Counted from the first letter of the stretch, positions 52,961 through 62,676 are shown. The stretch is 64,000 bases of DNA from Pseudomonas sp. P8_241 (GCF_034008315.1 NZ_CP125377.1:3484001-3548000), one strand, 5' to 3'. Made by a program: numbers and translations. The notes: generated from the letters alone by a model not told the origin.

Positions 52961-54868
52961 ATGAGAAAAACAACAATGCGCGGAATTTTTCGGCCGCAAC
53001 TGCTGGCCACGGCTGTTGCTTTGGGCATCAATGCACCGGCTTACGCAGTCAACTTCAGCATTGGGGAGATTCAGGGCAGCTTCGACAGTTCGTTGTCGCT
53101 TGGGTCCAGTTGGTCCGTACGCGCACCAGACCCGGACTTTATCTCCAACTTCAATTCCCAAGGGGTCAGGGGCAACGCATCTGCGCGTACCAGCGATGAC
53201 AACCGCTTGAACTTCAAGAAGGGCGAGACATTCTCGAAGATCTTCAAAGGCGTGCATGACCTGGAACTGAAGTACGGTGACAGCGGCGCTTTCGTGCGCG
53301 GCAAGTATTGGTACGATTTCGAATTGATGGACGAGAGCCGGCCGTTTTACGACATCGATGATAATGGCCGCCAACGTGCGGCGAAGTCGTCCGGAGCGAT
53401 GTTCCTCGACAGTTTCGTCTATCACAACTACACACTCGACGAATTGCAGGGCAACGTGCGCCTGGGCAAGCAGGTGGTGAGCTGGGGCGAAAGTACCTTC
53501 ATCGGTAACTCGATCAACAGCATCAACCCGATCGACGTGGCGGCTCTGCGGCGGCCCGGTGCCGAGGTCAAGGAAGGCTTGATTCCGGTGAACATGTTGT
53601 ATGTCTCGCAAGGCCTGTCCGAGAACGTCACCGCCGAGGCTTTTTACCAGATTGAATGGGCACCCTCGGTCCTGGACAACTGCGGCACCTTCTTCGGTAA
53701 CGATGTTACGCCTGAAGGCTGCAACGACCGCGCAGTGATCGCCGGTCTTGACCTGCCTCCAGGTGTAGCGACCAACACCGGATCTGGTTTGCAGGTGGCG
53801 GGCACTGCAGCACAGGGCGGTGGCGTGGATGATGCTTACGTGACGCGCACCAAGACCAAGGACGCCAAGGACAGCGGCCAGTTTGGCGTGGCCTTGCGCT
53901 GGTTTGCGCCGGACTTGAATGACACCGAGTTCGGTGCCTACTTCCTCAACTATCATGCCCGCAACCCCAATCTGGATTTCACCCGCGCCACCAATATCGC
54001 CAATACCGGTGCTGGTGCGGCCACTGTCCCTGGTGCTATCAACTCAATCCGCACGGCCAGCTACCACGTGGTCTACCCAGAGGACATTCGTCTTTACGGC
54101 CTGAGCTTCTCGACCAACGTCGATGGCACCGCCCTGGCTGGCGAAATCAGCTTCCGCCCGAACATGCCGCTGCAACTCAATGGCGGCGACCTGAACCTGG
54201 CGGCGACGGGCAACAAAAACTCGCCGCTGTTCATCTCTGGCGCATCGCAAAACGTCGCCGGAGCGCCGCTCAAGGGCTATGAGCGGATGCCGGTACTGCA
54301 AACGCAATTGAGTGCCACGCAATTCTTCGACCAGGTGATGGGCGCCAGTCGTCTGACCGTGGTGGGTGAAGTCGGATACAACCGCATCAATGGTCTGGGC
54401 GAGGCGGATGGCACGGATCTGCGATTTGGCCGTAGCACGATTTTCGGTGCGGGCGAACTGGCAACCGGACCTGGCGCGGGCGCCACCGGACCGCAAACTT
54501 GCGCGGGTGCGGCAAGCCAGGTTCCCGGCGCCGCAGCCGGTGTTACCCGGCCGAGTAACCCCCAGCAGGAGTGCAACAGCCACGGCTTCTATACCACCGA
54601 TTCCTGGGGTTATCGCCTGCGCGGCCGTCTGGATTACCCGAACGTGTTCGCCGGCGTGAACCTGGCGCCGAACATCGCCTGGTCCCATGACGTCGAGGGT
54701 AACGGCCCGAACTTCGAGGAAGGCCTCAAAGCCGTCAGCCTGGGTCTGGATGCCGACTACGCCAACCTCTACACCGCCAGTCTCAGCTACACGGATTTCT
54801 TCGGCGGCCATTTCAACACCAACGGCGACCGCGACTACGTTGCGCTCAGCGTCGGCGTGAACTTTTGA
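52961..54868 (+). CDS. DUF1302 protein, probably outer-membrane
   Basis: 635 aa from ATG 52961; the open frame from 52838 has no ribosome site. A signal peptide (to about residue 30, APAYAVNF) and a beta-rich body with repeated aromatic strands and a final Phe (VGVNF). Family features include VRLGKQVVSWGEST and GNSINSINPIDVAALRRPGAEVKEG. Members occur with DUF1329 in clusters for degradation of hydrophobic compounds. A role in substrate passage through the outer membrane is a plausible inference. Confidence 0.82.
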   Translation: MRKTTMRGIFRPQLLATAVALGINAPAYAVNFSIGEIQGSFDSSLSLGSSWSVRAPDPDFISNFNSQGVRGNASARTSDDNRLNFKKGETFSKIFKGVHDLELKYGDSGAFVRGKYWYDFELMDESRPFYDIDDNGRQRAAKSSGAMFLDSFVYHNYTLDELQGNVRLGKQVVSWGESTFIGNSINSINPIDVAALRRPGAEVKEGLIPVNMLYVSQGLSENVTAEAFYQIEWAPSVLDNCGTFFGNDVTPEGCNDRAVIAGLDLPPGVATNTGSGLQVAGTAAQGGGVDDAYVTRTKTKDAKDSGQFGVALRWFAPDLNDTEFGAYFLNYHARNPNLDFTRATNIANTGAGAATVPGAINSIRTASYHVVYPEDIRLYGLSFSTNVDGTALAGEISFRPNMPLQLNGGDLNLAATGNKNSPLFISGASQNVAGAPLKGYERMPVLQTQLSATQFFDQVMGASRLTVVGEVGYNRINGLGEADGTDLRFGRSTIFGAGELATGPGAGATGPQTCAGAASQVPGAAAGVTRPSNPQQECNSHGFYTTDSWGYRLRGRLDYPNVFAGVNLAPNIAWSHDVEGNGPNFEEGLKAVSLGLDADYANLYTASLSYTDFFGGHFNTNGDRDYVALSVGVNF

Positions 54869-54893
54869 CAGCCGACAGGCAGAGGATAAAACA

Positions 54894-56261
54894 ATGAAAA
54901 AAACCACAATTTTGACTGCCGGTGCTTTGGCGCTGACCCTGCTGGCCAGTAGCGTGATGGCAGCCGTTTCGCCACAGGAAGCCGACAAACTGGGCACCAC
55001 CCTGACGCCACTGGGTGGCGAGAAAGCAGGCAATGCCGATGGCAGCATTCCAGCCTGGGCCGGCGGCCTCAAGCCTAGTGCCGCCCCGGTGCAAAACGAC
55101 TTTATCGGCAATCCGTTCGAAGGCGAGAAACCGCAATTCGTCATTACGGCCGCCACCGCCGCTCAGTACAAGGACAAGTTGACGCCGGGCCAGATGGCGA
55201 TGTTTCAGCGCTATCCCGACACGTACAAGATTCCGGTGTACAAGACTCAGCGTACCGCGTCTTCGCCACAGGATGTCTATGCCGCGGTGAAGTCCAGCGC
55301 GCTGAACACCGTCGCCGTGAACGATGGTTATGGCTTGCAGAACTTCGAGAAGTCGCACTACACCGCGTTTCCGATTCCGAAGTCTGGCCTTGAGGTGGTG
55401 TGGAATCACCTGACCCGCTACCGCGGCACCAGTTTCATGCAAAACCTGGTACAGGCGACGCCGCAGGTCAATGGCAGCTACACCCTCGTCAATGTCCAGC
55501 AGAGCGTCGGTTTTCCCTGGCAGATGAAGGATACCGACCCGCAGCAAAGCGCCAACGTGCTGTTTTACGCCAAGCAGGAGGTCACGTCGCCGGCGCGCAT
55601 GGCGGGCAACGTGTTGCTGGTCCATGAGACCATCGATCAGCTCAAAGACCCGCGCATGGCCTGGTCCTACAGTGCCGGTCAACGTCGTGTGCGTCGTGCG
55701 CCGCAGGTGGCGTACGACGGCCCGGGTACCGCCGCCGATGGCCTGCGCGTTGCCGACCAGAACGACATGTACAACGGTGCTCCGGACCGCTATGACTGGA
55801 AACTGATCGGCAAGAAAGAGATGTACGTGCCATACAACAACTACACGTTGTTTTCGCCGAAGGTGAAGTACGAAGACATCATCAAACCCGGGCACATCAA
55901 CCAGGACCTTACCCGCTACGAACTGCACCGGGTCTGGGAAGTCGAAGGCACACTCAAGGCGGGCGAGCGGCATATTTATGCCAAGCGACACATGTACTTC
56001 GACGAGGACACCTGGGCGGTACTGGAAATCGACCACTACGACGGTCGCGGTCAACTGTGGCGGGTCGGGGAAGGTCTTCTGGTCAACGACTATGTCCAGG
56101 GCACCGCGAACTACGCTGCTATTACGGTGTATGACCTGATCGCCGGGCGCTACGTCGTTTCCAACCTGCAGAACGAAAACAAACGCGGGCAGGACTATAG
56201 TTACCGTCCGACCATGACCGACTTCACCCCCGCTGCACTGCGAAACACCGGTATTCGTTAA
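54894..56261 (+). CDS. DUF1329 protein, periplasmic
   Basis: 455 aa with a signal peptide (to about residue 24, SSVMAAV). The family features TPLGGEKAGNADGSIPAWAGGL and GQRRVRRAPQVAYDGPGTAADGLRV are present. DUF1329 resembles LolB/LppX-like folds in related proteins. It is almost always found next to DUF1302, as here (25 bp gap); the pair may move a hydrophobic ligand from the outer to the inner membrane. Confidence 0.82.
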   Translation: MKKTTILTAGALALTLLASSVMAAVSPQEADKLGTTLTPLGGEKAGNADGSIPAWAGGLKPSAAPVQNDFIGNPFEGEKPQFVITAATAAQYKDKLTPGQMAMFQRYPDTYKIPVYKTQRTASSPQDVYAAVKSSALNTVAVNDGYGLQNFEKSHYTAFPIPKSGLEVVWNHLTRYRGTSFMQNLVQATPQVNGSYTLVNVQQSVGFPWQMKDTDPQQSANVLFYAKQEVTSPARMAGNVLLVHETIDQLKDPRMAWSYSAGQRRVRRAPQVAYDGPGTAADGLRVADQNDMYNGAPDRYDWKLIGKKEMYVPYNNYTLFSPKVKYEDIIKPGHINQDLTRYELHRVWEVEGTLKAGERHIYAKRHMYFDEDTWAVLEIDHYDGRGQLWRVGEGLLVNDYVQGTANYAAITVYDLIAGRYVVSNLQNENKRGQDYSYRPTMTDFTPAALRNTGIR

Positions 56262-56277
56262 GCGTCGGTTGTGCTTA

Positions 56278-56316
56278 ATCACGTACTTCATCTGGATGAC
56301 GGATGAAGCACGTGAT
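56278..56316 (+). promoter_or_regulatory. Hairpin between DUF1329 and DUF1254 genes
   Basis: ATCACGTACTTCATC (56278-56292) and GATGAAGCACGTGAT (56302-56316) pair over 15 positions with one mismatch. No U-run follows. It may attenuate or stabilise the transcript between the two genes. Confidence 0.5.
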
Positions 56317-56362
56317 GCAGCTTTCCAAGTGAAAGGCATCTTCATTCGTCAAGGAACCGAAC

Positions 56363-57721
56363 ATGATAATGACAAGACTCGCTCTGGCCATCGGTCTGAG
56401 TCTTTCGCTACTTCTTCCCCTCCCCGCACAATCGGCCAGTAACGACGCGCCAGCAACATCTATCCTTTCAGCCGAACAGGCCCGCGAAGAAAACGCTTAC
56501 ACCCTTGGTGTGCAGGCTTACCTGTGGGGCTTTCCCCTGTATTTTTATGATGTGACGGGGCCGAAAAGTCTTCAGGCCGGCGCCGTGGGCATGAACACCC
56601 TGCGCAAGTACAGCGCATTGAAAACAGCAAAGGACCGCACGGTTGTCACACCCAATAATGTGACGATCGATGCCTACGCGCGCTTTGACGTGTCCAAGGA
56701 ACCGCTGGTTGTGCATGTCCCCGCGCTGACTGAACCACGCTGGTATTTGACCCAGATTGGCAACACCTTCGATGAAGTCACCCGCAACATTGGTGGTATC
56801 AAAGGCGCTCAACCGGGCGACTACTTGATCACCGGTCCGGACTTTCATGGCACGGTGCCTCGTGAAATGACCCAGGTGCCGAGCCGCACCAAGTGGGGGG
56901 TAATTGCGGTACGTATTTTCGCCAACGGTGAGCAGGATGTCGCCGCCGCCATCGAAGCGCAAAAAGGTTTCCAGATCATGCCGTTGTCCGCTTATTTGCA
57001 CGATGGTCTGCAATACAAGCCGAGTACCGCAGACATTCCTGTCTTCAATGGTACGGCCCCGGAAGGCGTGCGTTTTTTTGACCAGCTCGGGCACGCCATG
57101 CAGCAGTTCATGCCGGCGAGTGGCGATCAGGATGAGGCGTTCATGACGCAATTGCGCCTGATTGGCTTGAGCCCAGAAAAGGGGTTTGATTGGCGCTCAC
57201 TCGATGAGGCGACCTTGCGTGGGCTGACCCGTGCTGTTGCGGCCGCCCAGCAGATCGTCGATCAGCGCTGGAAGAATTTGGGCGAAGTCACCAACGGCTG
57301 GCGTTACTTCATGGTCGGTGGCCGAGCTGGTCATGATTACGCGATGCGCGCTGCGCTGGCCAAAAACGTGATTGGTGCACAGCTATCGGAGCAAGTGCTA
57401 TATCCCAACACACAGGTGGACGACCAGGGAAGCGCTCTGGATGGCAAACACAAGTACGTCATGCAATTCGCCAAGGGCCAGCAACCGCCTGCCTCGTTGT
57501 TCTGGAATCTGTCGATGTACGGCGCGGATATGCTGTTTGTCGAAAACTCATTCGGCCGATACAGCATTGGCAGCATGACCGCGGGACTCAAACCGGCCGC
57601 AGACGGTTCGCTGACCCTGCTAATCCAGCAGGAACGCCCGAGCGACACGTCAAACTGGCTACCGGGCCGGGCCGTTCAACCTGACCCTGCGTTTCTACGG
57701 ACCTGGATCATCCGTGCTTGA
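56363..57721 (+). CDS. DUF1254 protein, exported (second)
   Basis: 452 aa with a signal peptide (to about residue 28). DUF1254/DUF1214 layout: AYLWGFPLYFYDVTGPKSL, TVVTPNNVTIDAYARFDVSKEPLVVHVPALTE split across the first domain, and FWNLSMYGADMLFVENSFGRYSIG near the end. Related to, but diverged from, the protein at 38374-39846. Function unknown. Confidence 0.83.
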   Translation: MIMTRLALAIGLSLSLLLPLPAQSASNDAPATSILSAEQAREENAYTLGVQAYLWGFPLYFYDVTGPKSLQAGAVGMNTLRKYSALKTAKDRTVVTPNNVTIDAYARFDVSKEPLVVHVPALTEPRWYLTQIGNTFDEVTRNIGGIKGAQPGDYLITGPDFHGTVPREMTQVPSRTKWGVIAVRIFANGEQDVAAAIEAQKGFQIMPLSAYLHDGLQYKPSTADIPVFNGTAPEGVRFFDQLGHAMQQFMPASGDQDEAFMTQLRLIGLSPEKGFDWRSLDEATLRGLTRAVAAAQQIVDQRWKNLGEVTNGWRYFMVGGRAGHDYAMRAALAKNVIGAQLSEQVLYPNTQVDDQGSALDGKHKYVMQFAKGQQPPASLFWNLSMYGADMLFVENSFGRYSIGSMTAGLKPAADGSLTLLIQQERPSDTSNWLPGRAVQPDPAFLRTWIIRA

Positions 57722-57992
57722 TGGCTCTTATCGCCTCCCTGCGATCAAGCGCGTGGACTGAAAAGAGATACCAACGCTAGCGCACAGTGTCTTGCATGCA
57801 GGTCAAGTGGAGTTGGTGCAATCCGACTCCCTTTATTCCGAACCCATTTTCGTCACTCCCCTCCCTGCGTAACAAAGGGTATGCCTGAGCTGATACGCGC
57901 TGATTCGAATTTATTTTCGCTTTCCGCTTGATAAGTAACACCCATAGCGCAACAGTATTAGTAGGACACCCTAACTGATACAGGCACCCATC

Positions 57993-58610
57993 ATGTTCAT
58001 CCGCGCATACCTCCGAGCATCCACCGAAGAACAAGACGCTAGCCGCGCCCAGGCCTCGCTGGAGCAGTTCGCCAGCGACCATAACAAGGTCATCGCGAGC
58101 GTTTATCTGGAGAATGCCAGCGGCGCCTCCGCAGACCGACCCGAGTTGCTGCGTCTGCTCAAGGATGCGCGCAAGGGGGATGTGCTGCTGGTGGAGTCGA
58201 TAGACCGGCTCTCACGCTTGCCGGTGGAGGACTGGCAGAAGCTCAAGGCCACGATTGATTCCAAGGGCCTGCGCATCGTCGCGCTCGATCTACCGACCAG
58301 TCATCAGGGAATTAAGGACACGAAGGGCGACGAGTTCACCGGGCGGATGCTGGGTGCTATCAACTCGATGTTGGTGGAAATGATGGCCGCCATTGCGCGT
58401 AAGGATTACGAGCAACGCCGCGAGCGCCAGGCCCAGGGTATCGAGAAGGCTAAAGCTGCGGGTAAGTATCAGGGCCGACCGGTCGATGAAGATCTGCACA
58501 AACGCGTTACGGAACTGCTCGGTGCAGGCCTTGGCATCCGCGCAACAGCCAGGCACGCCAACTGCTCAACCACCACAGTCCTCAGGATCAGGGACTTGGC
58601 CAGCGCCTGA
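57993..58610 (+). CDS. Serine recombinase (resolvase/invertase family)
   Basis: 205 aa. The catalytic domain (about 1-145) has the Ser10 nucleophile in YLRASTEEQD, SIDRLSRLPVEDW and an RKDYEQRRERQAQGIE helix; the C-terminal helix-turn-helix is GLGIRATARHANCSTTTVLRIR. It is the size of resolvases such as Tn3 or Hin. No transposase or invertible promoter is visible beside it, so it is an orphan. The following 100 bp hold a repeat related to the element at 33.9 kb. Confidence 0.88.
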   Translation: MFIRAYLRASTEEQDASRAQASLEQFASDHNKVIASVYLENASGASADRPELLRLLKDARKGDVLLVESIDRLSRLPVEDWQKLKATIDSKGLRIVALDLPTSHQGIKDTKGDEFTGRMLGAINSMLVEMMAAIARKDYEQRRERQAQGIEKAKAAGKYQGRPVDEDLHKRVTELLGAGLGIRATARHANCSTTTVLRIRDLASA

Positions 58611-58625
58611 ATGCGAATCCACGGT

Positions 58626-58693
58626 CGATTTCTGCCTGTCGCCCCTATCAGCTATGGGTCGTTCTTTCGCCCCTCGTGACAGACAGAAATCGG
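58626..58693. repeat. Inverted repeat related to the 33.9-kb element family
   Basis: CGATTTCTGCCTGTCGC (58626-58642) and GTGACAGACAGAAATCGG (58676-58693) form imperfect inverted arms. A similar string (gacttctgccggtcacgaca then GGCAGAAACCGGCCA) lies at about 34121-34155, so both belong to one dispersed sequence family. Confidence 0.6.
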
Positions 58694-58719
58694 CCAGTAG
58701 CTGCCTGTCGCGTCCAGCG

Positions 58720-59436
58720 TCAAACCATTTTGGTCGTCAACCAGCCCCCCCAGAACAAGCTGCTGAAGAAGCGCGTAGCGTCCCCGAATCCGGCCTCGTT
58801 CAACAGTTTTTGAACCGCCGCCTCAGAATGTGGCGGATCAGCGCCCTGGAGGATTTTCCCCAGCTTGACGGTCACTTCATCCGGGCTCGCTCCTTGCTGC
58901 CGCCACCGCTGACCCCAAGCCGCCAGCAATAGCGGTTGGCTGGAATAAGCGTAGTGATTTCCCGCGACAATCAGCGGCGCACCCGGCTTCAAATGAGCCC
59001 GAACAGATCGCAGAAGTTGTCGCTTGGCATCATTACCCTCGAGATGATGCAGGACGCCGATCAAGGTGGCTGCGTCGTAGGACTGGTTGGCTTCCAGATC
59101 TTCAACATGTCCAAGATGCATTTGCGTTCTTTCAAGCAAATCGTTCGTTTTCAACTGGTGCTTCGCAGCCGCCAGCATCGGCTCGGATGGATCAACCGCA
59201 GTAAAGCGCCAACTGGGCTCCAAGGTCGCCATTGCAATGATTTCCTGCGCCGTACCACCAGCGCCAACGACCAGTATCTTCGCCGAGCCTGTACTGCTGA
59301 GGCTTGCTGCCAGCATGCAGGCAGCAAGGTCGTGACAGGCGTCATAGCCTGCCAACGCAATACGGCTCTGTCGTCCGTACTCATTGGCTCGTGTGGTATC
59401 AAATTTTTCAGCGGGATTGAGAGGTAATGATTTCAA
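58720..59436 (-). CDS. Class I SAM-dependent methyltransferase
   Basis: 238 aa. SAM motif I ILVVGAGGTAQEI (about residues 53-65), an acidic residue after strand 2 (TAVDPSEPML), and YDAATLIGVLHHL around motif IV. Substrate unknown. It stands alone between the recombinase and the transporter operon. Confidence 0.85.
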   Translation of the reverse strand: MKSLPLNPAEKFDTTRANEYGRQSRIALAGYDACHDLAACMLAASLSSTGSAKILVVGAGGTAQEIIAMATLEPSWRFTAVDPSEPMLAAAKHQLKTNDLLERTQMHLGHVEDLEANQSYDAATLIGVLHHLEGNDAKRQLLRSVRAHLKPGAPLIVAGNHYAYSSQPLLLAAWGQRWRQQGASPDEVTVKLGKILQGADPPHSEAAVQKLLNEAGFGDATRFFSSLFWGGWLTTKMV

Positions 59437-59508
59437 GGCGGTTCTCCATGTCCTTGAATCAAGTTAGGTCATCTATGGAGATAATAAAAATTCATTAATT
59501 TTATGTAC

Positions 59509-59576
59509 TGCATTCCTGCAGGGAATGCATCGGTGGATGCCTCTGCTTGCATTGATCAGTTTCATGCATTAATGCA
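59509..59576. promoter_or_regulatory. TGCATT-type palindromes before the MFS gene
   Basis: TGCATTCCTGCAGGGAATGCA (59509-59529) is a near-perfect palindrome, and TGCATTAATGCA (59565-59576) is a perfect one. A further TGCATT-type half-site follows at 59574-59580. These look like operators for a dimeric regulator controlling the transporter operon or the methyltransferase gene. Confidence 0.45.
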
Positions 59577-59687
59577 TTCCAACAATGCACTTATCATATC
59601 GATCATCCTGCTCCACCATTCTCCCCAATAAGAACCGTGCAGCGCGTCCAGGCGGTGCACGTCATAAAAGCGGTGGAGTACAAGCCA

Positions 59688-60980
59688 ATGACAGCATCAA
59701 TTCCTTCCGGGCGCTCACGCGCCAGTGCGATTTTCCGGGTCACCTCGGGTAATTTCCTTGAGCAGTTCGACTTCTTCCTTTTCGGTTTTTATGCCACGCA
59801 GATTGCCGCCGTGTTCTTCCCGGCCAGTAGTGAATTTGCCTCCCTGATGATGACCTTTGCAGTGTTCGGTGCTGGCTTCCTGATGCGTCCATTGGGCGCG
59901 GTGGTGCTGGGTGCCTATATCGATGATGTAGGTCGGCGCAAAGGCTTGATCGTGACGCTGTCGATCATGGCCAGCGGCACGATCCTGATTGTGTTAGTGC
60001 CAGGTTACGAAACCATCGGACTGTTCGCCCCAGCCATCGTGTTGATCGGTCGCTTGCTGCAAGGCTTCTCGGCCGGTGCGGAAATGGGGGGTGTCTCGGT
60101 GTACCTCTCGGAAATTGCCACCCCCGGCAACAAGGGCTTTTTCACCAGTTGGCAATCGGCCAGCCAACAAGTTGCGATCATCGTTGCAGCAGCGTTGGGC
60201 TACGGACTGAACCAGTGGATGGCGCCTGCGATGATTGCCGATTGGGGCTGGCGAATTCCGTTTTTCGTTGGCTGCATGATCGTCCCGTTCATCTTTTTCC
60301 TGCGTCGCAATCTGGAAGAAACCGAGGAGTTCGCCGCACGCAAGCACCGGCCGAGTATGGGCGATGTGTTCCGTACCCTTGCGCAAAACTGGGTAATCGT
60401 ATTTGCCGGGATGATGATGGTCGCACTGACCACCACCGCGTTCTATTTGATCACCGTGTACGCGCCAACATTCGGTAAAGCCGTGCTGCACCTGAGCACA
60501 TCCGACGCGTTATTAGTGACGCTGTTGGTGGGTGTTTCGAACTTTTTCTGGTTACCCATTGGCGGTGCATTATCTGACCGTATCGGTCGGCGTCCGGTGC
60601 TCATCGCCATGGCACTGCTGACCCTCGCTACCGCGTATCCGGCGCTGACGTACCTGGTGAACGCGCCGAGCTTCGTCAACATGCTGTTGGTCTTACTGTG
60701 GTTGTCGTTCATTTACGGTTTGTACAACGGCGCGATGATTGCGGCGCTCACAGAGATCATGCCGGTCGAAGTCCGTGTCGCCGGTTTCTCGCTGGCGTAC
60801 AGCCTGGCCACAGCAGTGTTTGGCGGTTTCACCCCGGCGATGTCGACCTTCCTGATCCAGTACACCGGCGACAAAGCCGCACCCGGATACTGGATGAGCT
60901 TCGCCGCACTCTGTGCCTTGTGCGCGACGCTGTATCTCTATCGCCGCTCCACTGGCCGCCTGCAACCAGCGATGTCTTGA
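59688..60980 (+). CDS. MFS transporter, citrate/tricarballylate type
   Basis: 430 aa from ATG 59688, with GGAG nine bases upstream. Twelve membrane segments; [22 protein letters not shown] carries the MFS motif, and [19 protein letters not shown] resembles the TcuC/CitA/KgtP sugar- and organic-acid family. It imports a tricarboxylic or other organic acid by proton symport. A periplasmic protein gene follows 24 bp downstream, unusual for an MFS transporter. Confidence 0.82.
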   Translation: MTASIPSGRSRASAIFRVTSGNFLEQFDFFLFGFYATQIAAVFFPASSEFASLMMTFAVFGAGFLMRPLGAVVLGAYIDDVGRRKGLIVTLSIMASGTILIVLVPGYETIGLFAPAIVLIGRLLQGFSAGAEMGGVSVYLSEIATPGNKGFFTSWQSASQQVAIIVAAALGYGLNQWMAPAMIADWGWRIPFFVGCMIVPFIFFLRRNLEETEEFAARKHRPSMGDVFRTLAQNWVIVFAGMMMVALTTTAFYLITVYAPTFGKAVLHLSTSDALLVTLLVGVSNFFWLPIGGALSDRIGRRPVLIAMALLTLATAYPALTYLVNAPSFVNMLLVLLWLSFIYGLYNGAMIAALTEIMPVEVRVAGFSLAYSLATAVFGGFTPAMSTFLIQYTGDKAAPGYWMSFAALCALCATLYLYRRSTGRLQPAMS

Positions 60981-61004
60981 ACCTGCAATTTAGAGAAAAT
61001 GACC

Positions 61005-61781
61005 ATGAAAAAATTATTCAATGCTGCCGCCCTAGCCTTGGTGGCCAGCCTCGGCCTGAGCACCGTTGCCCAGGCCGAAGAGATCCGCGTGATGACCTCC
61101 GGCGGTTTCACCGCTGCCTACAAAGTCCTCGGGCCGAAATTCGCCGCGTCCACCGACAACACGCTGTTCACCGCCCTTGGCCCCTCGATGGGCAAGGCGC
61201 CAGAAGCGATCCCCAATCGCCTGGCCCGTGGTGAGAAAGCTGATGTGGTGATCATGGTCGGCTACGCCCTCGATGATTTGATCAAGCAAGGCAAGGTTGA
61301 CCCGGCGTCACGGGTTGAACTGGCCGATTCCCGAATCGGGCTGGTCGTGCGTGAGGGCGCGACGAAGCCGGACATCAGCTCCGTTGACGGACTGAAGCAG
61401 ACCTTGCTCGACGCGAAGTCCATCGCCTATTCCGATAGCGCCAGCGGCGTATACATCGAGGATCAGTTGTTCAAGCGCCTGGGCATTGAGGATCAACTCA
61501 AACCCAAATCGAAGATGATCCCGAAAATCCCCGTGGGTTCGGTGGTTGCCACAGGCGACTACCAACTGGGATTCCAGCAGGTCAGCGAATTGCTGCCCGT
61601 GCCCGGCGTAAGTTTTGTGGCGAAGATCCCAGAGTCGGTGCAATCGGTAACGCGCTTCGCTGCCGGCATTCCCGTGGGCGCGCAACACCCGGCTGAAGCC
61701 AAGGCGTTGCTGGAGTACCTGGCGTCCTCGGCCGCTCAACCGGATGTGAAGGCAACCGGGCTGGATTCGGTCAGTCGCTGA
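61005..61781 (+). CDS. Periplasmic substrate-binding protein, ModA-like
   Basis: 258 aa from ATG 61005 (an ATG two codons earlier is also possible). Signal peptide to about residue 24 (VAQAEE), then the ModA-like fold: IRVMTSGGFTAAYKVLGPKF, KADVVIMVGYALDDLI and VGSVVATGDYQLGFQQVSEL. The extracellular molybdate/organic-anion binding family often pairs with ABC transporters; here it is cotranscribed with an MFS gene. Its stop overlaps the LysR gene end by 11 bp. Confidence 0.82.
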   Translation: MKKLFNAAALALVASLGLSTVAQAEEIRVMTSGGFTAAYKVLGPKFAASTDNTLFTALGPSMGKAPEAIPNRLARGEKADVVIMVGYALDDLIKQGKVDPASRVELADSRIGLVVREGATKPDISSVDGLKQTLLDAKSIAYSDSASGVYIEDQLFKRLGIEDQLKPKSKMIPKIPVGSVVATGDYQLGFQQVSELLPVPGVSFVAKIPESVQSVTRFAAGIPVGAQHPAEAKALLEYLASSAAQPDVKATGLDSVSR

Positions 61782-62676
61782 CCTGAACTTTCATTTCCAC
61801 CACCAGCCGTTCCAGTTCCAACGCAGCCGGGGTCAACGTGCGACCCCGGCGCTTGATCAGGCCGACACTGCGCATCACCTGCGGGTCGGTCAGCGGCACC
61901 CGCGTAAGAATCGGGTGATCCGTTGCCGGCATCGCCATCAGCGGCACTGCCGCTACCCCCAACCCCGCTTCCACCAAGCCGATCATCGTCGTCACATGCC
62001 GGGTTTCACAGATGCTCTGCCGTTGCGGCACGATTCCGGTCAGCGCCTGATCCAGCAAAAAGCGATTGCCCGAGGTCTTGTCCAGCGAGATGTAATCCTG
62101 CTGATAGAACTCTTCCCAGGTCAGGCTGGTTCGCCCCGACAACGGATGATCGCGCCGACAGGCCAGTACATAACCTTCCTGCACCAATGGCTCGAACTCC
62201 ACTTCAGTCTCCAGCGTACCCATGAAGCTCAGACCGAAATCTGCTTCGCCATTGACGACGGCGCTGAGTACGTCGTGGGCGCTAGAGTCGAGCACTTTGA
62301 CTTTGATCTTCGGGAACTGCCGGTGGTAATGCGCGATCACGCGCGGCATGAAGTAATACGCTGCCGAGGGCACGCAGGCCACCGTGACATGGCCGAGCCG
62401 GGTCGAGGCGACTTCGCTGATGCCCAGCAGCGCCACGTCCAGATCGTCCAGCAAGCGCTCGACGCTGGGTATGAAACCGCGCCCGGCCTGAGTCAAGCTG
62501 ACCTTGCGTGTAGTGCGTTCGAACAATCGTACCCCGAGGGCGTCTTCAAGTTTTTCGATGCGCCGGCTCAGCGCAGGCTGAGATATACGCACGGTGTCGG
62601 CGGCTTTGCGAAAACTGCCCTGCTCGACCACGGCGCGAAAAGCTTGCAGGTCGTTGAGGTCGAAGTTGATGGCCAT
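61771..62676 (-). CDS. LysR-family transcriptional regulator
   Basis: 301 aa from ATG 62676; a GTG three codons upstream is less likely. Helix-turn-helix at about residues 5-65 (FRKAADTVRISQPALSRRIEKLEDALG) followed by a substrate domain. Convergent with the transporter operon, it probably regulates it or a divergent gene. Confidence 0.9.
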   Translation of the reverse strand: MAINFDLNDLQAFRAVVEQGSFRKAADTVRISQPALSRRIEKLEDALGVRLFERTTRKVSLTQAGRGFIPSVERLLDDLDVALLGISEVASTRLGHVTVACVPSAAYYFMPRVIAHYHRQFPKIKVKVLDSSAHDVLSAVVNGEADFGLSFMGTLETEVEFEPLVQEGYVLACRRDHPLSGRTSLTWEEFYQQDYISLDKTSGNRFLLDQALTGIVPQRQSICETRHVTTMIGLVEAGLGVAAVPLMAMPATDHPILTRVPLTDPQVMRSVGLIKRRGRTLTPAALELERLVVEMKVQVSD

